64,000 nucleotides of DNA from Geomonas limicola (GCF_014193675.1 NZ_BLXZ01000003.1:496001-560000); one strand, 5' to 3'; shown: positions 8,989-20,082, counted from the first letter of the stretch. A program made the numbers and translations. The notes: generated by a model from the letters alone, not told the origin.

Positions 8989-10890
8989 TTACGCACCCTT
9001 CTTAAGCTCCAGTTCCTCCCACCGGGCGTAGCTCGTGGCAAGCTCGCCCTCGAGGCGACTGTAGTTCGCCGATATGGCCGCTATCCCGCCGTCAACCGCC
9101 GCATAACAGCTCGGATCCGCCAGTTGCTGCTCTACCTCGGCAAACTCCTGCTCCAGCACACCGATGCTAACCTCGAGCTTCTCAAGCTCGATCCGCTCCG
9201 CGTAGGTGAGACCCTTCTTCGCCTTCTCCGGCCGCGCCGCCGGGGCGTCCTTCTTCTCCACGCGCTGGGCAGCAACCGCTGCTACCCGGTTTTCTTCCTT
9301 GCGCTCGCGGTAGTTGGTGTAGTTCCCCTCGTAGAAGATGACACCCCCCTCCCCTTCGAAGGCGAGCACCCCCGTCGCCACCTTGTCCAGGAAGAAGCGG
9401 TCGTGGGTCACCATGAGCACGCAACCCGGGAAGTTGGCCAGGGAGGCGTCCAACAGCTGCAGGGTCGGAATATCGAGATCGTTGGTGGGCTCGTCGAGAA
9501 CCAGCAGGTTGGCATCCTGCAGCATGAGGCGCGCCAGGATGAGTCGGCTCTTCTCTCCCCCGGAGAGGCTGCCTATCGGGCGCCGCCGATCCTCGGGTGC
9601 GAAGAGGAATTCCTCAAGGTAGCCGATCTTGTGCCGCTTCTCGCCGTTACTGGTAGTGACGTAATCGCCCTCACCGAAGAAGTCATAGACGGTCTGGTCC
9701 GGGTCGATCACCTCGCGCAGCTGGTCGAAGTAGGAGATCTTGGTCTTCTTGCCAACCACCACCTTCCCCGAGTCAGGCTCCTCCTGCCCCATGATCATCC
9801 GGATCAGGGTGGTCTTGCCGCAGCCGTTGGGTCCGATCACGCCGACCCGGTCGCCGCGCTTCATCCCGAAGCTCACCCCTTTGAGGAGTGTGCGGTCGCC
9901 GTACCCTTTGGTCACCTTGTCCAGCTCAAGGATAGTGCCGCCCAGCCCCTCCTCGGTGTTGAAACCGATCCTGAGTTCCTTGCGCACCGGGCCGGAAACG
10001 GCCTCCTCCAGGTCGTAAAAGCGGTCGATACGCGCCTTCTGCTTGGTGGTGCGCGCCGCCGGGCCGCGCCGCATCCAGTCGGTCTCGGTGCGCAAAAGGT
10101 TGAGCAGGCGCGAGCGGGTGGTCGCCTCGCTCATCAGGCGTTCCTCGCGCTGTACGAGGTACTGCGAGTAGCCGCCCTGGTAGGAAATGATGGCACCGCG
10201 CTCCAGCTCGAGCATTCTCGTCACCACCTGGTCCAGGAAGTAACGGTCATGGGTGATCAGCATGACGGCACCAGGATACCCTTTCAGGTGTTCCTGCAGC
10301 CACTGGGTGGTGTCCGCGTCCAGGTGGTTGGTCGGCTCGTCGAGGAGCAGCAGGTCCGGCGCCTGCAAAAGGAGCCGCGCCAGCGCCACGCGGCGCTTGG
10401 TACCGCCGGAAAGGGTACCGATCTTCTGGTGCGGGTCCGGGAGTTGCAGGTGGGTCATCATCTCGGCCACCCGGTGATCGGTGTTCCAGCCGCCGTGGTG
10501 CTCGATCCAGACCGAGAGCTCACCCTGGCGCACCAGCAGTCGGTCCAGGTCCGCCGGGTTCCGCGCCATCTTGTCCGAGATCTCGTTGAACTCGGCCATG
10601 GCGTTTCTGATCTTCACGAGACCGCTCTCTATCTCCGCGGCAACCGTCGAGGACTCGTCGAGGATAGGGTCCTGGCTCAGGTAACCGACCTGCGCGCCGC
10701 GCTTCATGGCGATCGAGCCGCCGTCCGAGTCCTCCACGCCGGCGAGAATGGTAAGGAGCGTCGATTTGCCGGCACCGTTGGCGCCGATCAATCCCACCCT
10801 CTCGTCGTCGCCCACGGCGAAGATCACCTTGTCGAGGATCACCTTGGATCCGAAGCTCTTGCTCAGCCCGACTACATCAACAACATTCAT
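8989..10890 (-). CDS. uup: ABC-F family ATPase, Uup type
   Basis: The 633-residue protein has two ABC ATPase domains and no membrane domain. The first has Walker A GANGAGKST, signature LSGGTKRRVALARLLLQ and Walker B LLLLDEPTNHLD. The second has GPNGCGKTT, LSGGEKSRLILARLMLQ and LLVLDEPTNDLD. The linker RTETDWMRRGPAARTTKQKAR is typical of Uup, as is the C-terminal coiled-coil tail that follows AERIELEKLEVSIGVLEQE. ABC-F proteins act on ribosomes; Uup also affects precise transposon excision and branched DNA in Escherichia coli. The ATG at 10890 has an AGGAG site. The gene is convergent with the Hda-like gene. Confidence 0.9.
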   Translation of the reverse strand: MNVVDVVGLSKSFGSKVILDKVIFAVGDDERVGLIGANGAGKSTLLTILAGVEDSDGGSIAMKRGAQVGYLSQDPILDESSTVAAEIESGLVKIRNAMAEFNEISDKMARNPADLDRLLVRQGELSVWIEHHGGWNTDHRVAEMMTHLQLPDPHQKIGTLSGGTKRRVALARLLLQAPDLLLLDEPTNHLDADTTQWLQEHLKGYPGAVMLITHDRYFLDQVVTRMLELERGAIISYQGGYSQYLVQREERLMSEATTRSRLLNLLRTETDWMRRGPAARTTKQKARIDRFYDLEEAVSGPVRKELRIGFNTEEGLGGTILELDKVTKGYGDRTLLKGVSFGMKRGDRVGVIGPNGCGKTTLIRMIMGQEEPDSGKVVVGKKTKISYFDQLREVIDPDQTVYDFFGEGDYVTTSNGEKRHKIGYLEEFLFAPEDRRRPIGSLSGGEKSRLILARLMLQDANLLVLDEPTNDLDIPTLQLLDASLANFPGCVLMVTHDRFFLDKVATGVLAFEGEGGVIFYEGNYTNYRERKEENRVAAVAAQRVEKKDAPAARPEKAKKGLTYAERIELEKLEVSIGVLEQEFAEVEQQLADPSCYAAVDGGIAAISANYSRLEGELATSYARWEELELKKGA

Positions 10891-10977
10891 TGCAACTCCT
10901 ATAATGAGCAGGCAAGACCCGAGCCCGGAAGAACAAAGGCGCTGACGTCCCTAGTCCCCAGTCCCTAGCCCCAGCCT

Positions 10978-11478
10978 TTACTCCCTGCCTCTAAAAAGAT
11001 TCCCCAGACCCTTGAGAAGATTCCCGGGGCGGTACTGTGGCGGGACGGCGTAGGTACCGGTGCGGTTCACCGGGATGTTGCGCTGTCCGACCGGCGTCTC
11101 AAGTTCGAGCCCGGCGGAAAGGGCGTAGGGGATATGGTCGGGATCGGGGATTCGCTTGAGGATCTCGATGAGCTCGTTGTAGCCGATCTTCACCGGTATG
11201 CGCAGGCCGGTCTCGCTGTTGGCGGCGAAACGGACCTCGTCGCGCGCCCCCCCTTTGGCCAGCGGGAGCGCCATGACCTTGAGATCGTAGCTGTAGCCGA
11301 GCAACCGCACATCGAAAGAGTTGGGATTGTTGACCGTGAGGTAGAGCTCCATGCCGAGCCCGGCAGGATCCAACGACACTACGTTGAGGTCACGCACCGC
11401 GACCTGGGGTTCCTTCACAAACAAGGTGCACCCGGAAAGCAGGAGCACCAGGACAACCAGCCGTACCGCTTTTTTCAC
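10978..11478 (-). CDS. LEA type 2 (WHy-domain) lipoprotein
   Basis: This 166-residue product has a lipoprotein signal ending in the lipobox LLSGC. After it, VAVRDLNVVSLDPAGLGMEL and LTVNNPNSFDVRLLGYSYDL match the water-stress/hypersensitive-response (WHy) fold of LEA-14-like proteins. These are single beta-sandwich domains with no catalytic role, often anchored in the envelope. The start is a GTG at 11478 with AGGAG seven bases upstream; the nearby ATG is in another frame. The open frame continues upstream, but only across a terminator. The function is unknown. Confidence 0.82.
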   Translation of the reverse strand: MKKAVRLVVLVLLLSGCTLFVKEPQVAVRDLNVVSLDPAGLGMELYLTVNNPNSFDVRLLGYSYDLKVMALPLAKGGARDEVRFAANSETGLRIPVKIGYNELIEILKRIPDPDHIPYALSAGLELETPVGQRNIPVNRTGTYAVPPQYRPGNLLKGLGNLFRGRE

Positions 11479-11495
11479 ACCATATCTCCTTGCAC

Positions 11496-11522
11496 AAAAA
11501 AAAGGGGGCGGATTCCGCCCCC
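11496..11522 (-). terminator. Rho-independent terminator after the lytic transglycosylase gene
   Basis: On the minus strand GGGGGCGG and CCGCCCCC form an 8-bp stem with a three-base loop, followed by eight or nine T. It lies about 40 bases past the stop of the transglycosylase gene and just upstream of the LEA lipoprotein gene. Confidence 0.85.
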
Positions 11523-11564
11523 GGAACCCGCCCACTATACCACAACCCATCGATGCGAAAAAGA

Positions 11565-12266
11565 CTATCCGTGGCTTGCCGCCTGGACCAGGAGCCCGCG
11601 CTCCTGGAAGCCTTTTTCCAGTTCGCGCAGGATCTCGGCCCTGAAACGCTTGCGGAGCTTGTCGTAGGCTGCCGCAGCCGGGCCGGTACCGCAGTAGTAA
11701 CGCTTGGCTTTGGACAGGTTGCCGCCCGCCATGGTGAGCTTCTCTTTGAGCTCCCGCACCGCGGCATCGGCGCATTTCTCGTCGTCCCTCATCTCCGAGG
11801 GGTGGAACCCGTGGCTCCTGGCCCGCTCGGGCATCAGCTGCCACACCCCCAAGGCCCCCCTGGGGGACACCGCGCGGGAGGAGAGCCGGTGGCCACCGGT
11901 CTCCGCAAGTGCAATCTCCGCCAGGTCGAGCGGCGTCAAGGTGGTCCCGATGGTCTTCTTGAAGCAGAGTTCTGCGAGCCACTGGGCCCGCTCCGGCGTG
12001 GTGCGCCGGGCAAAGGTGGCCGAAATGGCCGGGATCTGTTTTCTCCTTACTTCGACAGCGTCGTCATCCTGGAAAGGTTGTACCTGCACCGGTTGCCGTG
12101 CAGGTCCTGTTGCGTTCGATTTCTCTTCCGATTCCCGGGCTATAAGATCCCGGTCCCACGGCGACAGTCCAGGCTGAAGCGGGGCCTGGGTCTGCTGCAT
12201 GTGGGACTGGTCGCACGATGTGCTTAAAAACAGCACCGCGACCAGCGATACGATTGTTCTTTTCAT
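11565..12266 (-). CDS. Lytic transglycosylase-like lipoprotein (SLT domain)
   Basis: The 233-residue product has a lipoprotein signal with lipobox STSC. The C-terminal half holds a goose-type lysozyme/SLT core: the glutamate in LAEIALAETGGHRL is in the position of the catalytic acid, followed by SSRAVSPRGALGVWQLMPE, the usual ES-x-AVSPxGAxGLxQLMP signature in slightly changed form. Residues 25-95 are a low-complexity proline/glutamine spacer. Such enzymes cleave peptidoglycan between MurNAc and GlcNAc. The unusual ETGGH version of the motif means activity is likely but not certain. Confidence 0.78.
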   Translation of the reverse strand: MKRTIVSLVAVLFLSTSCDQSHMQQTQAPLQPGLSPWDRDLIARESEEKSNATGPARQPVQVQPFQDDDAVEVRRKQIPAISATFARRTTPERAQWLAELCFKKTIGTTLTPLDLAEIALAETGGHRLSSRAVSPRGALGVWQLMPERARSHGFHPSEMRDDEKCADAAVRELKEKLTMAGGNLSKAKRYYCGTGPAAAAYDKLRKRFRAEILRELEKGFQERGLLVQAASHG

Positions 12267-12392
12267 AGATGGTTAGTTTGAATGGCTTTGCCGGCTTTCA
12301 GGGGGTCAGCTCCTTACTGTCGGTACAAGCCCGCGCCAATCATCTCCTTCTTTTAATTAAATCCCCTCATATGTAAATGGCCAGAGGCCTAT

Positions 12393-12420
12393 AGTGTAGT
12401 CAATACCGACAACATTGCAA
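12393..12420 (-). promoter_or_regulatory. Possible sigma-70 promoter of the lytic transglycosylase gene
   Basis: On the minus strand TTGCAA (12420-12415) and TACACT (12398-12393) are 16 bases apart within an A/T-rich gap (12267-12507) between trpB and the transglycosylase gene. A run of T after a weak GGGCC/GGTCC hairpin at about 12455-12480 may end the trpB transcript. Confidence 0.35.
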
Positions 12421-12507
12421 GCGTCAAATTAAATTTGTATAACTTTTCGGACAAAAAAAGAGGACCGACGCTGGGCCCCCTTCCCTTGAGCACAGAATTT
12501 TAACAGG

Positions 12508-13698
12508 TTACAGCTGCACCCCCATGACGTCAGCGACGGTGTGGATGTCCTTGTCTCCTCTGCCGGAAAGGCAGACCACGATGCTCTTGTCGCGGGAGAG
12601 CGTGGGGGCAAGCCGCATGGCGTGCGCCACGGCGTGGGAGGACTCGAGGGCCGGGATGATCCCTTCTTCGCGGGTCAGCGCCTGGAAGGCATCCAGGGCC
12701 TCGGCGTCGGTTACCGACACGTAGCTGGCGCGGCCGCTCTCTTTCAGGTAGGCGTGCTCGGGTCCCACGCCGGGATAGTCGAGTCCGGCGGAGATGGAGT
12801 GGGCATGCGCTATCTGGCCGAAGGCGTCCTGCAGGAGGAAGGTCTTGTTGCCGTGCAGTACGCCGACGCTGCCGGCGCACAAGGGGGCTGCGTGCTTGCC
12901 GGACTCGATGCCGTAGCCGGCCGCTTCGACTCCGATCATTTGCACCGAGGCGTCATCCCGGAACGCGTGAAAGAGGCCGATGGCGTTGCTGCCGCCGCCG
13001 ACCGCGGCGACCAGGTAGTCCGGCAGGCGCCCTTCGGCAGCGAGGTGCTGTTCCCGGGCCTCGTCGCCGATGATCGCCTGGAAGTCGCGTACCATCACCG
13101 GGTAGGGGTGCGGACCCGCCACGGTGCCGATGATGTAGAAGGTATCGGCGACGTTGGTGACCCACTGGCGCATCGCCTCGTTCATGGCGTCCTTCAAGGT
13201 CGCGGTGCCGGAGCTGACCGGGACGACCGTGGCACCCAGGAGTTTCATGCGGAACACGTTGAGGGACTGGCGGCGGATATCCTCCTCCCCCATGTACACC
13301 TCGCACTGCATCCCGAAGAGGGCCGCTACCGTGGCCGTCGCTACGCCGTGCTGGCCGGCGCCGGTCTCGGCGATTACCTTGTGCTTACCCATCCGCTTGG
13401 CCAAGAGCGCCTGGCCGATGGTGTTGTTCACCTTGTGCGCGCCGGTATGGTTCAGGTCCTCGCGCTTGAGATAGATCTTTGCGCCCCCCAGCTTTTCGCT
13501 GAGCTTGGCCGCCAGGTACAGGGGGTTCGGCCGCCCCACGTACTGACGCAGGTAGTAGGCGAACTCCTCCTGGAATTCCTTATCGTTACGGTAGTGCTGG
13601 TAGGCCTGCTCGAGTTCGAGCAAGGCCGGCATCAACGTTTCCGAGACGTATCTGCCGCCAAATCTACCGAAATGTCCATGACTGTCAGGCAGGTCCAA
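12508..13698 (-). CDS. trpB: Tryptophan synthase beta subunit (TrpB1 type)
   Basis: TrpB joins indole and serine to make tryptophan with pyridoxal phosphate. The 396-residue product has the PLP lysine K89 in [12 protein letters not shown], the catalytic [12 protein letters not shown] segment, and the phosphate-binding [12 protein letters not shown]. It is the short TrpB1 form that pairs with TrpA, not the longer TrpB2. Its partner trpA is in this window but 23 kb away (36467-37264), and no other trp gene is adjacent. The ATG at 13698 begins [15 protein letters not shown], the normal start. Confidence 0.96.
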   Translation of the reverse strand: MDLPDSHGHFGRFGGRYVSETLMPALLELEQAYQHYRNDKEFQEEFAYYLRQYVGRPNPLYLAAKLSEKLGGAKIYLKREDLNHTGAHKVNNTIGQALLAKRMGKHKVIAETGAGQHGVATATVAALFGMQCEVYMGEEDIRRQSLNVFRMKLLGATVVPVSSGTATLKDAMNEAMRQWVTNVADTFYIIGTVAGPHPYPVMVRDFQAIIGDEAREQHLAAEGRLPDYLVAAVGGGSNAIGLFHAFRDDASVQMIGVEAAGYGIESGKHAAPLCAGSVGVLHGNKTFLLQDAFGQIAHAHSISAGLDYPGVGPEHAYLKESGRASYVSVTDAEALDAFQALTREEGIIPALESSHAVAHAMRLAPTLSRDKSIVVCLSGRGDKDIHTVADVMGVQL

Positions 13699-13817
13699 AA
13701 TTGCCTCCGAGTGTTAAAGAAGTGCGTACCATAGCACTAATTATTTAAAATTGCAAGCTTACACAACCAAACCCGCTTTTAAACCAGCATAATCACAGGG
13801 GTTTACAGGATTTTATT

Positions 13818-13846
13818 TTGCGTTACTTGAAGCTTTGAGCTAATAA
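13818..13846 (+). promoter_or_regulatory. Possible sigma-70 promoter of trmL
   Basis: TTGCGT at 13818-13823 and TAATAA at 13841-13846 are separated by 17 bases, about 80 bases upstream of trmL, in an A/T-rich gap between divergent trpB and trmL. Confidence 0.45.
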
Positions 13847-13928
13847 TATGGGACAGATTGAGTAGCATTTTTTCTATAATGAGAAACACCGTCTACAAAT
13901 AGATTAACGCCGTAAGGAGTGTTAAGAA

Positions 13929-14405
13929 ATGTCCTGTACTGTCCCATTTAACATAGTCCTGGTTGAGCCGGAAATCCCGCCTAACACCGGCAACATAGCC
14001 CGCCTGTGCGGCGCCACCGGTACCGTGTTGCACCTGGTCGGCAAACTTGGTTTTTCCACCGATGACCGCTACCTGAAGCGGGCCGGCCTGGACTACTGGA
14101 GCGAGGTGGACATCCGCTACTGGCCCGACCTCCCTGCCCTGGAGAAATCCTTTCCCGGTGGGCGCTTCGTCTACACCAGCAAGAAGGCGCCGTTAAGCTA
14201 CGTCGAGTTCGGTTTCCGGCCCGGGGATTTCATCGTGTTCGGCAAGGAGACCAAGGGGTTGCCGGAGGAGCTCATCGAGGCGAGCCCGGAGCGTTCGGTG
14301 CGCATCCCGATCTTTGGCAAGGTGCGCAGCCTGAACCTGTCGACCGCGGCAGGGATCGTCCTGTACGAGGCCTTGCGGCAGACCGGGGCGTTGGAGGGGG
14401 AATAG
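13929..14405 (+). CDS. trmL: tRNA (cytidine(34)-2'-O)-methyltransferase TrmL
   Basis: The 158-residue protein is a minimal SPOUT methyltransferase. It shows IVLVEPEIPPNTGNIARLC at the N-terminus and the C-terminal knot segments FGKETKGLPEEL and IPIFGKVRSLNLSTAAGIVL, all typical of TrmL/CspR. It methylates the ribose of the wobble base 34 in tRNA-Leu isoacceptors using S-adenosylmethionine. The ATG follows an AAGGAGTG site. It stands alone on the plus strand between two minus-strand groups. Confidence 0.93.
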   Translation: MSCTVPFNIVLVEPEIPPNTGNIARLCGATGTVLHLVGKLGFSTDDRYLKRAGLDYWSEVDIRYWPDLPALEKSFPGGRFVYTSKKAPLSYVEFGFRPGDFIVFGKETKGLPEELIEASPERSVRIPIFGKVRSLNLSTAAGIVLYEALRQTGALEGE

Positions 14406-14665
14406 CGGGCAGAAGGACGGTTTCTATGAGACGGCCAGGATTTCAGCGTAAGTGCGGGATTCTGGGATCGGCTGTTTATCTTCCATGAGCCCCTGGATGT
14501 GGAATGTCAGGGTCTCTCGCATATACTGCTTCGGCCTTCGGCCGCCTCTCCCATCGGGAGGGGATGGATGAATGATTATTCGCCCCTACCACGTCAAAAC
14601 GCCTAGACCGATGGTGGCGTCTACAGCCGGTTCTGCTTCCCGGAGTTCCCGAGTTAACAAAACAA
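14406..14665. other. Gap between trmL and the frdB terminator
   Basis: No gene is supported. The only structure seen is a pair of short palindromes at about 14530-14566 (CGGCCTTCGGCCG, and CTCCC/GGGAG beside it), which could weakly terminate trmL and look like a fragment of the C/G-run hairpin repeat found elsewhere in the window. Confidence 0.4.
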
Positions 14666-14695
14666 AATGGGCGAGAGGTTTCCCTCTCGCCCATT
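14658..14695 (-). terminator. Rho-independent terminator of the frdCAB operon
   Basis: A 13-bp perfect stem (AATGGGCGAGAGG at 14666-14678 with CCTCTCGCCCATT at 14683-14695) has a four-base loop. Read on the minus strand it is followed by TTGTTTTG, 28 bases after the frdB stop. Confidence 0.88.
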
Positions 14696-14722
14696 CATTG
14701 TTCTTGCTTGCTGCTTCGTCTG

Positions 14723-15486
14723 TTACTTGAAGAGCGCCTTCTGGTACTCGCGGTTCAGTTTCGCGATGAACTTGACCGAGATCCCTTTCGGGCAGGCGGC
14801 CTGGCACTCGTAATGGTTCGAGCAGTTGCCGAAGCCGTTCTCCTGCATGGCGTCGACCATGGCGCAGACGCGCTCGGCAGCCTCTGCTTTCCCCTGGGGG
14901 AGCACGGCCAACTGGGCCACCTTGGCCGAGGTGTAGAGCATGGCACTGCCGTTGGGGCAGGCCGCCACGCAGGCGCCGCAGCCGATGCACTCGGCGGCGT
15001 CCATGGCGTAATCCGCATCCGGCTTGGGCACCAGGATCGCGTTGCCGTCGGGCACGCCACCGGTGTGGCAGGAGGTGTAGCCGCCGGCCTGGGTGATGCG
15101 CTCGAGGGCGTTACGGTCCACGATCAGGTCCTTGATGATCGGGAACGCCTTGGCCCTCCAGGGCTCGATGTAGATGGCGTCGCCGTCCTTGAAGGTCCTC
15201 ATGTGCAGCTGGCAGGCGGTGGTGCGCACCTGGCCGCCGTGCGGCACGCCGTTGATGACCGAGGAGCACATGCCGCAGATACCTTCGCGGCAGTCGTGGT
15301 CGAAGGCGATCGGGTCTTTGCCCGCCTTGATCAGGTCCTCGTTTACTTCGTCCAGCATCTCCAGGAAGGACTGGTCGGGGCTTACGTTCTTAGCCTCGTA
15401 CTGCTCCAGCTTGCCCGGTGCATTCGGGCCGGCCTGGCGCCAGACGTGCAGGGTGATGGTCATGGTATTGGAGGTATGTGCACTCA

Positions 15487-15487
<1 letters not shown>
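14723..15487 (-). CDS. frdB: Succinate dehydrogenase/fumarate reductase iron-sulfur subunit
   Basis: The 254-residue subunit carries electrons between the flavin and the haem subunit. The N-terminal ferredoxin domain holds the [2Fe-2S] cysteines in [20 protein letters not shown]. The C-terminal domain holds [14 protein letters not shown] and [15 protein letters not shown] for the [4Fe-4S] and [3Fe-4S] clusters. Its start overlaps the frdA stop by one base (TAATG), showing translational coupling. In Geobacter sulfurreducens the FrdCAB enzyme works in both directions; the same is inferred here. A strong terminator follows. Confidence 0.93.
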
Positions 15488-17400
<1,913 letters not shown>

Positions 17401-17409
17401 TTGAACCCC

Positions 17410-18066
17410 CTAAAGTTTCAATAAGCCAACCAGGATCGTGGCAGGAATGGAGATGTAGGCAAGCATCAGGAAAGCGGAGATCACTTTGCCGGCGGTGCCG
17501 TAAACGGGAATGGTCTTATCGTTGTTCCAGCCCATGGTCTGCAGGAAGCTCGGGATGCCGTGGGAGAGGTGCAGGAACAGCATGACCATGGCCAGGGCGT
17601 AGACCACGACGATCCCGGCGTTGGAGAAGCTGGTCACCACCATCTTGAACACGTCGACCACGGCCTGGTTGGAGGTCCAAGCCACATCGGGGGTCATCTT
17701 CGCGGTGAACTGCAGCAGGTGGTACACGATGAAAGCTGCCAGAAGAAGGCCGGTCCAGATCATGTTCTCGGAGGCGAAGCTCGCCTTCAGCTGGCGCTTC
17801 ACGGCGTAGTTGGTCGGGTTGGCGGCCTTGTTCTCCAGGGTCAGCAGGACGCCGTAGCAGATGTGCGTCCCCACGATGGCCAGCATGATGGCGCGGAAGA
17901 CCCAGACGACCGGCGGCATGCTGTGCAGGTGCTCGGCGTAGGCGTTGATCCACCCGAAGTAGATGGTGGAGTTACCGGCCAGGTGAATGAGGACGAAGAT
18001 GATCAGGAGCTGGCCTGAAATCGACATCAGGAGCTTTCTTCCCACGGTGCTGTTGAATATTCGCAT
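17410..18066 (-). CDS. frdC: Succinate dehydrogenase/fumarate reductase cytochrome b subunit
   Basis: From the ATG at 18066 the product has 218 residues and five hydrophobic segments, as in the dihaem b subunit of Wolinella-type fumarate reductases. Histidines placed in membrane segments (FVLIHLAGN, VGTHICYGV, FIVYHLLQF, LFLHLSHGIP) are the likely haem ligands. It anchors FrdAB and exchanges electrons with the quinone pool. An in-frame start at 18141 would add 25 polar residues; the 18066 ATG is preferred because AAGGG precedes it and a membrane helix begins soon after. It is first in the frdC-frdA-frdB operon. Confidence 0.88.
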   Translation of the reverse strand: MRIFNSTVGRKLLMSISGQLLIIFVLIHLAGNSTIYFGWINAYAEHLHSMPPVVWVFRAIMLAIVGTHICYGVLLTLENKAANPTNYAVKRQLKASFASENMIWTGLLLAAFIVYHLLQFTAKMTPDVAWTSNQAVVDVFKMVVTSFSNAGIVVVYALAMVMLFLHLSHGIPSFLQTMGWNNDKTIPVYGTAGKVISAFLMLAYISIPATILVGLLKL

Positions 18067-18173
18067 GTTTGTTTTCCCTTTGCCTTTATCGAGAATCTGT
18101 TGGTGAGAATCTGTCTTCGGTGGAACCGTGTTTTTGCTCATAGAGGCCAGGTATCTGGCTCACGGTGTCCGTT

Positions 18174-18215
18174 TCATAGGGATGGGGGTGCCCGCCATGG
18201 GCTCAATGCCTGCAT
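18174..18215 (-). other. Possible leader mini-ORF upstream of frdC
   Basis: An ATG at 18215 has an excellent AAGGAGAG site and opens a 13-codon frame (MQALSPWRAPPSL) that stops at 18174. Its TGA overlaps another ATG that opens a five-codon frame. It is out of frame with frdC. It could be a leader peptide or simply a cryptic site; nothing else supports translation. Confidence 0.3.
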
Positions 18216-18326
18216 TTCGTCTCTCCTTCTCTGTAAGTGATATAAATCCCTGCAAGCTGGATTGAGAAAAAATGAGGTATTTCAGCGCGCATATTAAATG
18301 CCGCTAGGACAAAATGCAACAATTTT

Positions 18327-18353
18327 TTGTATACGGTATACAATTAATATAAT
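18327..18353 (+). promoter_or_regulatory. Perfect 17-bp palindrome and -10 box upstream of tgt
   Basis: TTGTATAC (18327-18334) and GTATACAA (18336-18343) form a perfect dyad around one G. TATAAT at 18348-18353 follows directly, so a bound protein would cover the promoter. GTATAC-type dyads are common operators of GntR-family repressors; that assignment is inference. The gap 18067-18489 between divergent frdC and tgt has no other clear gene. Confidence 0.6.
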
Positions 18354-18489
18354 CGCCCGGATAAACCGCCCGCCGCTCCACGAACGCCGTTATGGAAATC
18401 CGCCGGCTGGTTCATGTTGCATTTTGGGCCCCGCTCTGCTAAGTAAGTTACTGTTTGACTCCCAAAATACGCGTAACAACGGAAGGTTC

Positions 18490-19593
18490 ATGATTTTCAA
18501 ACTGCTGCACAAGGATAGCACCAGCCAGGCACGCCGCGGCACGGTCACCACCGCGCACGGCGTCATCCAGACCCCCATCTTCATGCCGGTGGGAACCCAT
18601 GCCGCCATGAAGGCGATGACCCCGGCACAGGTCAAGGAGACCGGCGCCCAGATCATCCTCTCCAACACCTACCACCTGCACCTGCACCCCGGCGAGGCCC
18701 TGGTGCAAAAGGCCGGCGGCCTGCACAAGTTCATGGGGTGGGACGGCCCGATCCTCACCGATTCCGGCGGTTTCCAGGTCTTTTCGCTCCCCAACAAGCG
18801 GATCACCGAGGAAGGCGCCTTCTTCCGCCACGAGGACACCGGCGAAGAGGTCTTCCTGGACCCTGCCAAGGCGATCGCCATCCAGGAGGCCCTGGGCGCC
18901 GACATCATCATGAACTTCGACGAGTGCATTCCGTATCCCTGCGACAAGGGGTACGCCCAGCGCTCCACCGAGAAGACCATCCGCTGGGCCAAGCAGTGCA
19001 AGGAGGCCCATTCGAAAAAGGACCAGTACCTGTTCGGCATCGTGCAGGGGAGCGTCTTCGAGGACCTGCGCAAGCACTGCGCCCAGGAACTGGTGAAGAT
19101 GGACTTCCCGGGCTACGCGGTGGGCGGGGTCTCGGTGGGCGAGGGGCTCGAGCTCCTGAAGCAGGTGGTGGGGTACACGACCCCCTACCTCCCCGAGGAC
19201 AAGCCGCGCTACCTCATGGGGGTGGGGCTTCCCGAGGACATCCTGGAGAGCGTGGAGCGCGGCATCGACATGTTCGACTGCGTGATCCCGACCCGCTACG
19301 CCCGAAGCGCCACGCTCTTCACCAACCGCGGCCGCATCCGCCTCACCAACAAGAACTACCGGCGCGACTTCTACCCGGTGGAGCCCAACTGCAGCTGCTA
19401 CACCTGCAGAAACTTCACCCGCGCCTACCTGCACCACCTGTTCTCGGCAAACGAGGTGCTCTCGGCGATCCTCGCCAGCATCCACAACGTGCAGTTCTAC
19501 CTCGACCTGATGGCCAAGGTGCGCCAGGCGATCGAGGAAGACCGCTACGCGAGCTTCAAGACCGAGTTCCTGGCCGGGTACCTGAAACAGTAG
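18490..19593 (+). CDS. tgt: Queuine/preQ1 tRNA-ribosyltransferase
   Basis: Tgt swaps guanine 34 in GUN-anticodon tRNAs for preQ1, the first tRNA-level step of queuosine synthesis. The 367-residue product has the substrate motif LTDSGGFQVFSL, the catalytic-loop segment MFDCVIPTRYAR with the nucleophilic aspartate, and the C-terminal zinc site CSCYTC ... H. The ATG at 18490 follows GGAAGG; the frame is open for 64 codons upstream but those lie in the promoter region. Another queuosine gene, queH, is at 43694. Confidence 0.95.
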   Translation: MIFKLLHKDSTSQARRGTVTTAHGVIQTPIFMPVGTHAAMKAMTPAQVKETGAQIILSNTYHLHLHPGEALVQKAGGLHKFMGWDGPILTDSGGFQVFSLPNKRITEEGAFFRHEDTGEEVFLDPAKAIAIQEALGADIIMNFDECIPYPCDKGYAQRSTEKTIRWAKQCKEAHSKKDQYLFGIVQGSVFEDLRKHCAQELVKMDFPGYAVGGVSVGEGLELLKQVVGYTTPYLPEDKPRYLMGVGLPEDILESVERGIDMFDCVIPTRYARSATLFTNRGRIRLTNKNYRRDFYPVEPNCSCYTCRNFTRAYLHHLFSANEVLSAILASIHNVQFYLDLMAKVRQAIEEDRYASFKTEFLAGYLKQ

Positions 19594-19703
19594 CGACGGC
19601 GTTGCCGCCCCCGCCCGCGCGGGGCGCGGCGACTCCTCTATCGACCCGCCCTACGGCCCGCTTCGGCGCGGCAACCAGATCATCCAGGCAACCGGAGGAT
19701 CCC

Positions 19704-20060
19704 ATGCGAGACAAACTAACAGTCGCAGTGTTCATCGTGATGCTCGCCCTTGCGGGCGGCTGCAGCAAGGGAAAGAGCGATCCGGTTAGCGCCGAGCCGC
19801 ACACCCTGAAGCCCGGCACCAAGTGGACCGGCGAGGCGATCTTCATCGAGCGCTGCCGCGACTGCCACCGGGTGCACGACAAGGGGGGGGTGGTGGGCCC
19901 CGACCTCTCCAGTGTGGGGAGTACGCGCAGCCGCGACTTCCTCGAGCGGGTCGTCAAGGACCCTTCCAAGGCCTACCCCGGCACCGTGATGCCCCCCTAC
20001 GATTCGCTCCCCGCCGACCAGCTGAAGCTTCTGGCGGACTACCTGGAGGCCCTCAAGTAA
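19704..20060 (+). CDS. Monohaem c-type cytochrome lipoprotein
   Basis: The 118-residue protein begins with a lipoprotein signal (lipobox LAGGC, cysteine 20) and has one haem c site, CRDCH at 51-55. MPPYDSL near the C-terminus offers the likely methionine sixth ligand, so it is a class I cytochrome domain tethered to the envelope. GGAGG precedes the ATG at 19704. It follows tgt by 110 bases and precedes mazG by 22 bases. The electron partners are unknown; nothing nearby makes an obvious redox complex. Confidence 0.88.
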   Translation: MRDKLTVAVFIVMLALAGGCSKGKSDPVSAEPHTLKPGTKWTGEAIFIERCRDCHRVHDKGGVVGPDLSSVGSTRSRDFLERVVKDPSKAYPGTVMPPYDSLPADQLKLLADYLEALK

Positions 20061-20082
20061 CCCACGCAAGAAAGGAAGCACC

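Noticed and set aside
18738..20060. 440-codon plus-strand frame ending in the cytochrome
   Set aside because: Its first 320 codons are out of frame over tgt; the true cytochrome starts at 19704 with its own signal peptide and ribosome site.
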